A stretch of 64,000 nucleotides of DNA from Pseudothauera nasutitermitis (GTDB lineage: Bacteria > Pseudomonadota > Gammaproteobacteria > Burkholderiales > Rhodocyclaceae). Where the stretch lies: assembly GCF_004801295.1 (NCBI RefSeq), contig NZ_SSOC01000002.1:647443-711442 (forward strand), written 5' to 3'. Below, in pieces: positions 8,727-17,598 of the stretch (the stretch's first letter is position 1; each line of letters begins with the position of its first letter). The notes below the pieces were generated by a model, which was given only the letters and a program-made list of their open reading frames with translations, ran no database searches and was not told where the DNA came from. The translations under genes were made by a program, and so were the position numbers.

Positions 8727-9620
8727 TCAGCGCCCCAGGGCGCGCAGGTCCAGCTTGCCGCCGGCCACCGGCGGACACCAGTAGTAGCCGCCGGTAAGCG
8801 GCCGGCTGATGCGGAACAGCGCATCGACGATGCCGTCGTCCAGCCCGGCCATGCGGCGCATCTGCACTTCGAAGGCGGTCAGCGAATGGCCGAAGGCGAG
8901 GAACATCAGCCCTGCCCCGCTTTCGTCGGCCCACGGCATGGAACGGCGCAGCACGAAGGCTTCGGGTTCGAAGCTTTCCTGCGCGGTGCGCTTGACGTGG
9001 GCGGAGGCCGGCGCGTCGTCCAGTTCTTCATTGTCGGATTTGCGCCGGCCCATGATGTCGTCCTGCTCGCCGGCGGGCAGCGCCTCGAAGCCGTCCAGGT
9101 CGTGGCGCCATTGCTGGATGGCGGCGAAGCTGCCGCCGAGCAGGCCGGCCGGGCTGTCGCTGACGCACACGGCAGCCACGGCATCCTCGCCTTCGGGGTT
9201 CTCGGTGCCGTCCTCGTAGCCGGTCAGGTCGTGGCCGTCGCGGTAGCGGAACACATCGGTGGCACTTTCCAGGCGCAGCGCCGGGGCCAGCGCGGCGCAC
9301 AGCGCGCGGCCGCGGTGCAGCAGTTCGCCGCGATCCTCGCCGCGCAGCCAGCACCACAGCGCGTGCTGGGTGGAGGGCACATCCACGCCCGCGCCTTCCA
9401 GCGCCGGGAAGGCGCGCAGGCCGTCCAGCGGGCGGCCGAGGGCGTGCACCAGCGAGATGCCCACGCCGGCAACGACGTGCTCGCCATCGGCCAGCGAGGC
9501 CAGCGCGTCGAGCGCTGCATCGAGGGCATCGGCGGATTCCAGGGTGAAGAACAGGTGGCGGGCGAGCGGCGGAATGGGCGCCAGCACGCCCGGCTGACAG
9601 GCTTGGGATTCGGCGTTCAT
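8727..9620 (-). CDS. Dyp-type heme peroxidase
   Basis: A 297-residue dye-decolorizing-type peroxidase. The diagnostic distal motif GYEDGTENPEG (GxxDG) is at about residue 134. The proximal heme-ligand His is probably in ASAHVKRT, and the following LRRSMPWAD and GLMFLAFGHSLTAFEVQM segments are typical. There is no signal peptide and no obvious encapsulin-targeting C-terminus, so it is probably cytoplasmic. MNAESQACQPG at 9620 is taken as the start; the open frame upstream is not conserved in type. It is divergent from the siderophore receptor and may share the Fur-controlled region between them. Confidence 0.88.
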   Translation of the reverse strand: MNAESQACQPGVLAPIPPLARHLFFTLESADALDAALDALASLADGEHVVAGVGISLVHALGRPLDGLRAFPALEGAGVDVPSTQHALWCWLRGEDRGELLHRGRALCAALAPALRLESATDVFRYRDGHDLTGYEDGTENPEGEDAVAAVCVSDSPAGLLGGSFAAIQQWRHDLDGFEALPAGEQDDIMGRRKSDNEELDDAPASAHVKRTAQESFEPEAFVLRRSMPWADESGAGLMFLAFGHSLTAFEVQMRRMAGLDDGIVDALFRISRPLTGGYYWCPPVAGGKLDLRALGR

Positions 9621-9773
9621 GGGCAAAAGGAGTGGGAACGGGAAAGCCCGCATTCTAACGTCCAAAGCTGCCCCACCGGCCGGAAAGCCGCGCCAGATGG
9701 CGCTCGGCGGCTCGGCCCTGGCTTGACGTTCGAAGCAGGCCTCAAACAAGCGCCATCGATCCTTCTTCCTGAT

Positions 9774-9801
9774 TTGAAAATGATTCTTGCTTACATATAG
9801 A
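9774..9801 (+). promoter_or_regulatory. Fur box overlapping a putative promoter of the siderophore receptor gene
   Basis: GAAAATGATTCTT (9776-9788) differs from the palindromic Fur core GAGAAT-N-ATTCTC by one base in each arm. It overlaps a -35-like TTGAAA (9774-9779) and the spacer to TATAGA (9796-9801, 16-bp spacing), so bound Fur would block transcription. It lies about 100 bp upstream of the receptor ATG and 155 bp from the divergent peroxidase ATG. Confidence 0.6.
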
Positions 9802-9896
9802 ATCGCCACCTGCACATAACGACAAGTTCCAGGCCAGCAAGGTCTGGATCGCCCCATCGACACGCCCCTTACATCGAGCGTCGGCAGGAGAGAAAC

Positions 9897-12020
9897 ATGC
9901 GGAAACCAAGCTATTCACCCATTGTGTGGGCGACTCTGGCCGCGACGGCGGCCATGGGCCTGGCAGTGCCAAGTCATGCGCAAGCCCCCGCCGCGACCTC
10001 CAGCGGCACGGGAACCCAGGAGGAAAACACGCCCGCCGCGACGGCGGCCGGCGCATCATCGGCGCAGACGCTTCAGGCAGTGACCGTGGTCGGCACCGTC
10101 GACGACCTGCAAAGCCTGGACTTCTACGCGCCCAATTCCAGCGCCGTGATCACGCGGCAGGACATCGAGGAACAAGGGGCCCGCAAGCTCGACCAGGCCC
10201 TGCATTACCAGGCCGGCATCCTCGCCGAGCCTTTCGGCGCAGACAACAAGGTGGAGTGGTTCAAGATCCGCGGCTTCGACGCTTCCGTCTCGCTGGATGG
10301 CACGCCGACCACCCCGAACGGCTACTTCGTCTGGAAGCCCGAAATCTTCGGCGTCGAATCGGTCGAAATCCTCAAGGGCCCCAACTCCCTGGTGTTCGGC
10401 GCCTCCGAGGCGGGCGGCGTGGTCAACCTGGTCACCAAGCGCCCCCACAAGAAGGAATCCCTGCTGCTGAACGCGGAAATCGGCAGCCGCGAGCGCCTGG
10501 GGGTGGGCGTTGATTACAACGGCATCGCCAACAGCGACGGCTCCGTCTACTACCGCATCGTCGCGCAGGCCCGCCGCCAGGACGGCATGCAGCGGCGCAC
10601 CGACATGAAGAGCTACTACCTGGCACCCAGCGTGACCTTCGATTTCAGCGAGCGTACCTCGCTGACCCTGCTGACCAGCATCCAGCACGAAGACGGCCGC
10701 CCCACCAACGGCTTCCTGCCGGCCTACGGCACCATCATCAAGACGCCCCATGGCCGGATCGACCGGCGCCTCAACGCGGGAGAGCCCGATTTCGACCGGC
10801 TCAAGCGCACGCAGACCAGTGCCGGATGGCTGCTCAGCCACCAGTTCGCCGATGACTGGACCTTCACGCAGAACTACAAGTTCTCCCTGCTGGACATCGA
10901 CCAGCGCAACGTGTTTGCCTGGAGCTCGGACGGCAACCGCGAACTGCTGCGCGGCTACACGTTCACCGACGGCGACACCAAGAACCACTACATCGACAAC
11001 CGCGTGAGCGGCAGCCTGCGCCTGGGCGATGCGGTGGAACTGCTGCCCACCTTCGGCATCGACTACCTGAAATCCGACACCTCCGGGCAGAACAACGGCT
11101 TCGGGTGGGCGCCCAACCTGGACATGTTCAGCCCGGTGTATGGCGCGCCGTTCGCGGTGGACAGCACCCCGTACAAGCTGGATTCCAAGCAATTGGGCGT
11201 GTATGCCGCCGCCCAGTTGCGGGTGGGGGCGAACTGGAACTTCAACGCCGGCATCCGCCACGACCGCGCCAAGAGCCACGGCACCATCAGCAATGCCGAT
11301 TCCCGCTACGACGTGACCCACAACAGCGCCAACGTCGGCGCCATGTACATCAGCGAGCACGGCATCTCGCCCTACGTCAGCTACTCCGAATCGTTCAAGC
11401 CCGTCGCCGGCGTCGATGGCTATGGCAACACCTACCAGCCCTACGAAGGGCAGCAGACCGAGGTGGGCATCAAGCTGGAACCGTCGTGGCTGAACGGCAC
11501 CATCACGCTGGCCCGCTTCGACGTCGAGGAAAAGAACGCGCTGATCTCGGATGCCTCCAACATCCAGACGCAAAGCGGCAAACGCACCAACAAGGGCGTG
11601 GAGTTGCAGGGCGATTTCAAGGTGACGCCCAACACCACCGTGAAGGCGTCCTACACCCGCAACAATTCGCGCCAGGACATCACCGACACCCTGACCGTGC
11701 GCACGCCGCTGCTGCCCAAGCACCAGGCCAGCCTGTGGGTCAGCCACCGCTTCGACCTGCCCAACAGCCAGGGGCTGACCGTGGCCGCCGGCGCGCGCTA
11801 CAACGGTTCGACCGAGGACCAGCGCTACTACCCCGGCGAGCGCATCCCCAGCTACACCCTGTTCGATTTGCTGGCGCGCTACCAGATCGACCGCGATTGG
11901 GCGCTGCAGCTCAATGCGCGCAACCTCACCGACAAGACCTACGTCAGCGGTTGCGACTTCTATTGCTACTACGGCGGCGAAAGAACGGTCGACCTGCAGC
12001 TTCAATATCAGTGGCGCTGA
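9897..12020 (+). CDS. TonB-dependent siderophore receptor (ferrichrome-type)
   Basis: A 707-residue outer-membrane receptor. It has a signal peptide (about residues 1-28, ending VPSHAQA) and a linker with TonB-box-like QAVTVVG. The plug domain includes KIRGFDASVSLDG, VESVEILKGPNSLVFG and GGVVNLVTKRP. The C-terminal 22-strand barrel ends in the aromatic residue pattern LQLQYQWR. The late segment NLTDKTYVSGCDFYCYYGGER is typical of the FhuA/ferrichrome and hydroxamate group. A Fur box precedes it and an MFS transporter gene follows after 42 bp. It imports a ferric siderophore with energy from TonB; the exact ligand is not determined. Confidence 0.93.
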   Translation: MRKPSYSPIVWATLAATAAMGLAVPSHAQAPAATSSGTGTQEENTPAATAAGASSAQTLQAVTVVGTVDDLQSLDFYAPNSSAVITRQDIEEQGARKLDQALHYQAGILAEPFGADNKVEWFKIRGFDASVSLDGTPTTPNGYFVWKPEIFGVESVEILKGPNSLVFGASEAGGVVNLVTKRPHKKESLLLNAEIGSRERLGVGVDYNGIANSDGSVYYRIVAQARRQDGMQRRTDMKSYYLAPSVTFDFSERTSLTLLTSIQHEDGRPTNGFLPAYGTIIKTPHGRIDRRLNAGEPDFDRLKRTQTSAGWLLSHQFADDWTFTQNYKFSLLDIDQRNVFAWSSDGNRELLRGYTFTDGDTKNHYIDNRVSGSLRLGDAVELLPTFGIDYLKSDTSGQNNGFGWAPNLDMFSPVYGAPFAVDSTPYKLDSKQLGVYAAAQLRVGANWNFNAGIRHDRAKSHGTISNADSRYDVTHNSANVGAMYISEHGISPYVSYSESFKPVAGVDGYGNTYQPYEGQQTEVGIKLEPSWLNGTITLARFDVEEKNALISDASNIQTQSGKRTNKGVELQGDFKVTPNTTVKASYTRNNSRQDITDTLTVRTPLLPKHQASLWVSHRFDLPNSQGLTVAAGARYNGSTEDQRYYPGERIPSYTLFDLLARYQIDRDWALQLNARNLTDKTYVSGCDFYCYYGGERTVDLQLQYQWR

Positions 12021-12026
12021 TTCTCC

Positions 12027-12045
12027 GCCCGGGCCATGCCCGGGC
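12027..12045. repeat. GC-rich palindrome between receptor and MFS genes
   Basis: Two copies of GCCCGGGC around CAT form a perfect 8-bp-arm hairpin in the 42-bp space between the two plus-strand genes. No T-run follows, so it is more likely to stabilise or partially attenuate the transcript than to end it. Confidence 0.5.
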
Positions 12046-12062
12046 CTGTCGAAGGGCAGCCC

Positions 12063-13346
12063 ATGGATAGGCCCGTGGCGTGGAGCCTGCCGGGCCTGTT
12101 CACGGTCGCTTTCCTGGGCATCACCGCCGGCGTGCAGATGAGCGACATGGGCCTGCAGGCCATATCGCTTTCCGCCATCCAGCAGAGCTTCGGCGTCGGC
12201 GATGCCACCCTGGGCGCCCTGCAGGGGCTGGCGGGCGTGCTGGTCGGCAGTGCGCTGGCCGTGCCGCTCGCGCGCTTCGCGGATCGTTTTTCGCGCAAGC
12301 GGGTGCTGCTGTGCCTGATCCTGGCATCGACCGCGATGATGGTGCTGAGCGCGCTCGCGCCCAATTTCCCGCTGTTCTTCATCGGACGCTCGGCGGCGGG
12401 CATCACCGAGTTCGCCATGGTGCCGCTGGTCTACTCGATGATTCCCGATCTCGCGCCGGAGCGGCACCGCGTGGCGGCCAACCTCAGCTTCGCCGCGCTG
12501 ATGGCGGCCGGGGCCAGCGGCGGGTTCTATTTCAGCGGCGCCATTCTTGCCACTGCGGCCGATCTGTTTCCCTGGGCCATGGAGCCGTGGCGCAAGGGCT
12601 TCCTGCTGCTGTCCATGGCCGGCGTGCCCTTGCTGCTGCTTGGCGTGCTGACGGCCGACCCTCCCCGGCGCAGCGGGCCGGCAGACCATGCGGCCCCCGC
12701 GTCGCTGCGGCTTTTCCTGCGGCAGCGCTGGCAGGCCATCGGCCTGTTCGTCGGCGTGGCGGGCTGCCTGATGATTGCCGTGCAGGCACTCAACCATCTG
12801 ATCGCACTGGCCCTCGAACGGCGCTTCGATGCGCTGCCCGCCGACATCGGCCAGGCCATGGGCGTCATCGTATTGATGACGACCGTGGGCTGCCTGCCCG
12901 TCGCCGGCCTGCTGGACCGCATGCTGGGGCGGCGCTTCGGGCGGGCGGTGCGCCCCTTGATCATGGGCGCATGCGCGCTGGCCGCCGCGCCGGTGATCCT
13001 GCTGCTGACCTCCACGCGCACGCTCGACCATGCCTTCGTGGTCGTGGCGGTGTTCCTGTTCGTGACCTGCACGGCCAATGCGCTGGTGCCCACCATGCTG
13101 CAGGATCTGGCGCCGGCCACCCTGAGGGCACGCTGCTTTGCAGTCTGGAGCTTCGTCGTCTCGGTTTTCAGCGCCGCCGGCCCCTTGCTGGCCGGTACGC
13201 TTTCGGACTGGATCTTCGATCGGCACATGCTGAATGCGATCACCGCCACGGCCCTTCCGGCGCTCGCGGTGTCGGCATTCTGCGCCATGCGGTCGTTCGC
13301 GCGGACGCGCAAGGAGCAGACGATGCTGGCCGGTCAGCCGGCCTGA
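12063..13346 (+). CDS. MFS transporter
   Basis: A 427-residue major facilitator with about twelve hydrophobic segments. The MFS loop 2-3 motif appears as PLARFADRFSRKRVLL (about residue 70), and IGRSAAGITEFAMVPLVYSMIPD follows. The start at 12063 (MDRPVAWSL) is preceded by GAAGGG; an upstream ATG at 12036 would lie inside the palindrome. Placement directly after a Fur-boxed siderophore receptor suggests inner-membrane import of the ferri-siderophore (as known for RhtX/FptX) or siderophore export. The family alone does not decide this. Confidence 0.87.
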   Translation: MDRPVAWSLPGLFTVAFLGITAGVQMSDMGLQAISLSAIQQSFGVGDATLGALQGLAGVLVGSALAVPLARFADRFSRKRVLLCLILASTAMMVLSALAPNFPLFFIGRSAAGITEFAMVPLVYSMIPDLAPERHRVAANLSFAALMAAGASGGFYFSGAILATAADLFPWAMEPWRKGFLLLSMAGVPLLLLGVLTADPPRRSGPADHAAPASLRLFLRQRWQAIGLFVGVAGCLMIAVQALNHLIALALERRFDALPADIGQAMGVIVLMTTVGCLPVAGLLDRMLGRRFGRAVRPLIMGACALAAAPVILLLTSTRTLDHAFVVVAVFLFVTCTANALVPTMLQDLAPATLRARCFAVWSFVVSVFSAAGPLLAGTLSDWIFDRHMLNAITATALPALAVSAFCAMRSFARTRKEQTMLAGQPA

Positions 13347-13352
13347 TCCCGG

Positions 13353-15452
13353 TCAGGCCGCCGCCACGCAGTGCTGCGCGAAGGCCCAGAACAGCGCCGC
13401 CTGGGCAAATTCGCTGTCCAGGTCGTCGTTCTGCTGGTGGCCGCTGTCCGGGTTCAGCGCCAGTACGGCGGGACTGCCGCCGGTGGCGTGGTGGCGAATG
13501 TTCGCCACCAGTTTCGCCGGCTCCCAGTACGGCACGCGGTCATCCTTCAAACCGGCGGTGCACAGCACCGGCGGGTAGGCCGCCGGTTTCACGTTTTCAT
13601 AGGGCGAGATGCCGGCGATGTAGTCGTAGGCCTGGGGATCGGCGAGCGGATCGCCCCAATCCGGACGCAGCAGCGGCACCAGCGGGTGGTCGGCATCGCT
13701 CATGGTGTTGAGCATGTCGACGAAAGGCACCTGCGCAATCACGCCGGCCCACAGCTGCGGCGCCATGTTCATGGCGCCGCAGACCAGCAGCCCGCCCGCC
13801 GACACGCCCTGGGCCACGATTCCGCCCGGCGCGGCATAACCGATCTCCTGCAGATGCCGTGCGCAGGCGATGAAGTCGGTCATCGAGTTGCGCTTGTTCA
13901 TGCGGCACCCGTCCCGATACCAGCGCCGGCCTTTTTCCGAGCCGCCGCGCACGTGCGCGATGGCATAGCGGAACCCGGCATCGACCAGCACGGTTGCTGG
14001 CAAGGAAAAGCGCGGCTCGCTGGAGATGCCATAGGCGCCATACCCCGTGAGCAGCAGCGGCGCAGCGGCATCCGCATCCCGGCGGGAAAGCACCGTGATG
14101 GGGATGGTTTCCCCATCGTCTGCACGCGCGTACAGACGCTCCACCCGGTACGCCGCCGGGTCGAAGCCGCTCAGACGCTCCTGCCCGACGACGGTGCATG
14201 CCCCGTCGGCAAAACCGACGTCGATCCAGCGCGGCGGGCTGGCCGGCGTCTGGTGCACGATGCGCACCTGCCGGGCTTCATAGCGCTGGGCGGGGGCGAG
14301 TTCGATGGCGTAGGCCGGTTCGTCGAAGGCGACCGTCACTTCTTGCCCATCGGGATGCATCAGCACCAGGCGGTGCAAGCCCTCCACGCGTTCGAGCCGC
14401 ACCAGCACATCGGCAAAGGGCAGGACGGCAAGAATCGGCATGCCGGCACGGTGCGGCACCAGTTCGCGCCGGACGGCGAAGGTCGCCGGATCGAGGCACA
14501 GCAGCTTGCCGTCGATGGCCCCGTCGGCATCCGTCCGCATCAGCAGCGTATCGCCCCACTCATTCACTTCGTAGCGGATGCCGCGCCGGCGTGGCCGCAC
14601 GATGCGAGCCGGGGCGGTTTCGGCATCTGCGGCGATCAGGCGGACCTCGCTCACATCGGGGCCGCCGAGTGTCAGCGCGACGAAGCCGTCGGCGGCCGTG
14701 CGGGCCACCTGCATGAAGATGGCGGGATCGTGCTCCTCGTACACCAGCACCGCCTCGCCGCCCTCGACGGACGAGCGATACAGACGGGCCGGGCGGCTGT
14801 GCGCATCGCGCCAGATCCAGAACAGATGGCGGGACGAGGGCGAGAAGGTGAGACCGCCATAGCCGAACGCATCGGCCTGTACCACGGTGCGGACGATGCC
14901 GCTGTCCATGTCGAGCAGGCAGATGCGGTGGCGATCGTCGCCGACCACGTCCTCCGCCCAGGCGAACCAGCGGTCGTCCGGGCTGTGCTGGTGATCGGTG
15001 GCGCGATAGTAGGCGTGGCCGCGCGCGCGCCCGGCCTCGTCGAAGAGCAACTGTTCCTGCCCGTCCGGCCCCACCCGGGAAAAGACGCGGTGCGAATGGC
15101 CGGCGGGGAGTTTGAAGCGGTAGCACCAGCCTTGGTCCGACGTGGGCAGCGGTGCGCTGATCTCCGGCGCCCTGGCCGCCATGCGGGCACGGAACTCCTC
15201 GATGCCGGACGCCAGCGGACGCAGGACCTCCCGCGCATAGCTCATCTCGGCTTCCAGGTGTTCGCGCAGCGGCGCGGGCAGCAGATCCAGCGTGCGCGAG
15301 CCCGCTTGCGGAACGAATTTCATCCAGGCATAGGCGTCGCTGCGCGTGCGCCCGAGCTGCCGGATCTCCCGCTCCTCGCGCGGTGCCAGCGGCGGAGGAG
15401 GCTCGGGCCAAAGGGCCGCGGGCCCGGATGACGGGGCGGAAGGCATGGACAC
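13353..15452 (-). CDS. Prolyl oligopeptidase-family serine peptidase (S9A, oligopeptidase B-like)
   Basis: A 699-residue cytoplasmic peptidase with a beta-propeller N-terminal part (about residues 100-420) and an alpha/beta-hydrolase C-terminal part. The nucleophile elbow is GVSAGG (Ser near residue 551), the Asp is in LKDDRVPYW and the His in DSGHQQ. LTGYGAYGISSEPRF and AIAHVRGGSEKGRRWY are family signatures. It cleaves short peptides. It converges with the MFS gene, with only 6 bp between the stops. Its location beside a siderophore receptor allows a role in processing a peptidic siderophore, but that is only inference. Confidence 0.9.
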   Translation of the reverse strand: MSMPSAPSSGPAALWPEPPPPLAPREEREIRQLGRTRSDAYAWMKFVPQAGSRTLDLLPAPLREHLEAEMSYAREVLRPLASGIEEFRARMAARAPEISAPLPTSDQGWCYRFKLPAGHSHRVFSRVGPDGQEQLLFDEAGRARGHAYYRATDHQHSPDDRWFAWAEDVVGDDRHRICLLDMDSGIVRTVVQADAFGYGGLTFSPSSRHLFWIWRDAHSRPARLYRSSVEGGEAVLVYEEHDPAIFMQVARTAADGFVALTLGGPDVSEVRLIAADAETAPARIVRPRRRGIRYEVNEWGDTLLMRTDADGAIDGKLLCLDPATFAVRRELVPHRAGMPILAVLPFADVLVRLERVEGLHRLVLMHPDGQEVTVAFDEPAYAIELAPAQRYEARQVRIVHQTPASPPRWIDVGFADGACTVVGQERLSGFDPAAYRVERLYARADDGETIPITVLSRRDADAAAPLLLTGYGAYGISSEPRFSLPATVLVDAGFRYAIAHVRGGSEKGRRWYRDGCRMNKRNSMTDFIACARHLQEIGYAAPGGIVAQGVSAGGLLVCGAMNMAPQLWAGVIAQVPFVDMLNTMSDADHPLVPLLRPDWGDPLADPQAYDYIAGISPYENVKPAAYPPVLCTAGLKDDRVPYWEPAKLVANIRHHATGGSPAVLALNPDSGHQQNDDLDSEFAQAALFWAFAQHCVAAA

Positions 15453-15516
15453 GATGAATGGGGCCGCTGTGCCGTGGAAGAAAGCGGCATTTTACCGCCT
15501 GCAATCCATCGCCCCC

Positions 15517-16383
15517 TCAGCGCCCCAGATACACCTCGATCACGCGGGGATCGTTCTGCACCGTGGGCAGATCGCCCTCGGCCAGCACGGAACCTTCGTG
15601 CAGCACGGTGACCTTGCCGCCGAGCGCCTCGACGAAGGCCATGTCGTGCTCCACGACCACCAGCGAATGCTCGCCCGCGAGGCTGACGAAGAGTTCGGCG
15701 GTGCGTTCGGTTTCGTCATCGGTCATGCCGGCCACCGGTTCGTCGAGCAGCAGCAGGCGGGGTTCCTGCATCAGCAGCATGCCGATTTCCAGCCACTGCT
15801 TCTGCCCGTGCGAGAGCAGGCCGGCCTGGCGGTCGGCCTCGCCGGCCAGGCGGATGCGTTCGAGCACGGCGGCGATGCGGTCGCCCTCCTCGCTGCTCAG
15901 GCGGGCGAACAGGCTGCGGCGCACGCGCTTGTCGGCCTTCATCGCCAGTTCCAGGTTCTCGAACACGCTGTGCTGCTCGAACACCGTGGGTTTCTGGAAC
16001 TTGCGCCCGATGCCGGCATGGGCGATCTCGGGCTCGCGCATGCGGGTCAGGTCCAGGGTCTGGCCGAAGAAGGCGCTGCCTTCGTCGGGGCGTGTCTTGC
16101 CGGTGATGACGTCCATCATGGTGGTCTTGCCCGCGCCGTTGGGGCCGATGATGCAGCGCAGTTCGCCCGCGTCGATGGCCAGGCTGAGCTTGTTGAGCGC
16201 ACGGAAGCCGTCGAAGCTCACGGTGATGTCTTCCAGGTAGAGGATGACCTTGTGGCTCAGATCCAGCTCGCCCGGTTGCAGCACGTGCCCGGTGGAGGCC
16301 TCGCCCTCCCATTGCGGGCGAAGGTTCTCGCGTTCGGCGACAAACTCCGCGCCCGCGCGCTGGCGATTGCTGTGGGGGGTCAT
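15517..16383 (-). CDS. urtD: Urea ABC transporter ATP-binding subunit UrtD
   Basis: A 288-residue LivG-type ATPase. Visible are Walker A GPNGAGKTT, MDVITGKTRPDEG, AGIGRKFQKPTVFEQHSV, the signature-like LLSHGQKQWLEIGMLLMQEP and Walker B LLLLDEPVAGMTDDE, then VVEHDMAFV. The KFQKPTVF and SHGQKQWLEIG segments are UrtD hallmarks. About 35 extra N-terminal residues precede the domain. The start overlaps the urtC stop by 4 bp. UrtE, its usual neighbour and partner ATPase, is not next to it but at 7906-8598. Confidence 0.93.
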   Translation of the reverse strand: MTPHSNRQRAGAEFVAERENLRPQWEGEASTGHVLQPGELDLSHKVILYLEDITVSFDGFRALNKLSLAIDAGELRCIIGPNGAGKTTMMDVITGKTRPDEGSAFFGQTLDLTRMREPEIAHAGIGRKFQKPTVFEQHSVFENLELAMKADKRVRRSLFARLSSEEGDRIAAVLERIRLAGEADRQAGLLSHGQKQWLEIGMLLMQEPRLLLLDEPVAGMTDDETERTAELFVSLAGEHSLVVVEHDMAFVEALGGKVTVLHEGSVLAEGDLPTVQNDPRVIEVYLGR

Positions 16384-17576
16384 GCGACGGCTCCACGGGA
16401 GGATTCGGCGGCAGGTGGTTCAGCGGCAGCGCCCTGCACGGGCGGCTCGGCAGCCGCCGGCGCCGGGCGGCGGGCGCCCAGGCGAGCACGCAGCGTGCTC
16501 CACAGGCCGATCACCCCGTTGGGCAGGAACAGGGTCACCGCGATGAACAGAAAACCCAGGAAGAACGGCCAGTATTCCGGAAAGGACACGGTGAACCAGC
16601 TCTTCGCCAGATTGACGATGCCCGCGCCGAGCACCGCGCCCACCAGCGTGCCGCGCCCGCCCACGGCCACCCACACGGCGATTTCGATGGAGTTGGCCGG
16701 GCTCATCTCGGACGGGTTGATGATGCCCACCTGCGGCACGTAGAGCGCACCGGCCAGCCCGCACAGCACGGCGGACAGCGTCCAGACGAACAGCTTGTAG
16801 TGCAGCGGGTTGTAGCCGATGAACATCACCCGGCTCTCCGCGTCGCGGATCGCCGCCAGCACGCGGCCGAAGCGCGAGGTGACCAGATAGCGCCCGAGCA
16901 GCAGCACACCGGCGAGCAAGGCGGCAGACAGGGCGAACAGCACCACCCGCATCTCCGGCGTGGTGATGCCGTGGCCCAGGATGCGCTTGAAGTCGGTGAA
17001 TCCGTTGTTGCCGCCGAAGCCCGTCTCGTTGCGGAAGAACAGCAGCATGGCGGCGTAGGTGAGCGCCTGGGTGATGATGGCGAAATACACCCCCTTGATG
17101 CGCGAGCGGAAGGCGAAGTAGCCGAACACCCAGGCCAGCAGCCCCGGCACCGCCACCACCAGCAGCAGCGCCCACAGGAAGGAATCCGTGCCCCACCAGT
17201 ACCAGGGCAGTTCCTTCCAGTCGAGGAACACCATGAAGTCCGGCAGCTCCGCGCCGTAGCTGCCGTCGCGGCCGATCTGGCGCATCAGGTACATGCCGAA
17301 GGCGTAGCCGCCGAGCGCGAAGAACAGCCCGTGCCCCAGGCTGAGGATGCCCGCATAGCCCCAAATCAGGTCCATCGCCACGGCCACCACCATGTAGCAC
17401 AGGATCTTGCCCAGCAGGCTCACCCAGTAGGACGACAGGTGCAGCGCGTGGTCCGCCGGCAGCGCCAGGTGGGCCAGCGGCACCCACACCCAGGCGAACA
17501 GGGCGAACAGCGCCAGCGCCGCCCAGCCGGCGCGCGGCATGCTGTTGAACAGGCGGACGGTGAATGGGGTGCGCAT
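16380..17576 (-). CDS. urtC: Urea ABC transporter permease UrtC
   Basis: A 398-residue inner-membrane permease of the LivM type with about ten hydrophobic segments. It has the UrtC-specific DLIWGYAGILSLGHGLFFALGGYAFGMYLM region near residue 67 and the GGRGTLVGAVLGAGIVNLAKSWF loop. An Ala/Pro-rich, low-complexity cytoplasmic tail of about 30 residues ends the protein. It lies 22 bp behind urtB and overlaps urtD by 4 bp. Confidence 0.93.
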   Translation of the reverse strand: MRTPFTVRLFNSMPRAGWAALALFALFAWVWVPLAHLALPADHALHLSSYWVSLLGKILCYMVVAVAMDLIWGYAGILSLGHGLFFALGGYAFGMYLMRQIGRDGSYGAELPDFMVFLDWKELPWYWWGTDSFLWALLLVVAVPGLLAWVFGYFAFRSRIKGVYFAIITQALTYAAMLLFFRNETGFGGNNGFTDFKRILGHGITTPEMRVVLFALSAALLAGVLLLGRYLVTSRFGRVLAAIRDAESRVMFIGYNPLHYKLFVWTLSAVLCGLAGALYVPQVGIINPSEMSPANSIEIAVWVAVGGRGTLVGAVLGAGIVNLAKSWFTVSFPEYWPFFLGFLFIAVTLFLPNGVIGLWSTLRARLGARRPAPAAAEPPVQGAAAEPPAAESSRGAVA

Positions 17577-17598
17577 GCGGCGCGTCCTCCGTTGCGGA

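Noticed and set aside
10056..13226. Minus-strand open frame of 1056 codons across the receptor and MFS genes
   Set aside because: It spans two clear plus-strand genes and the palindrome between them and has no recognisable domain.
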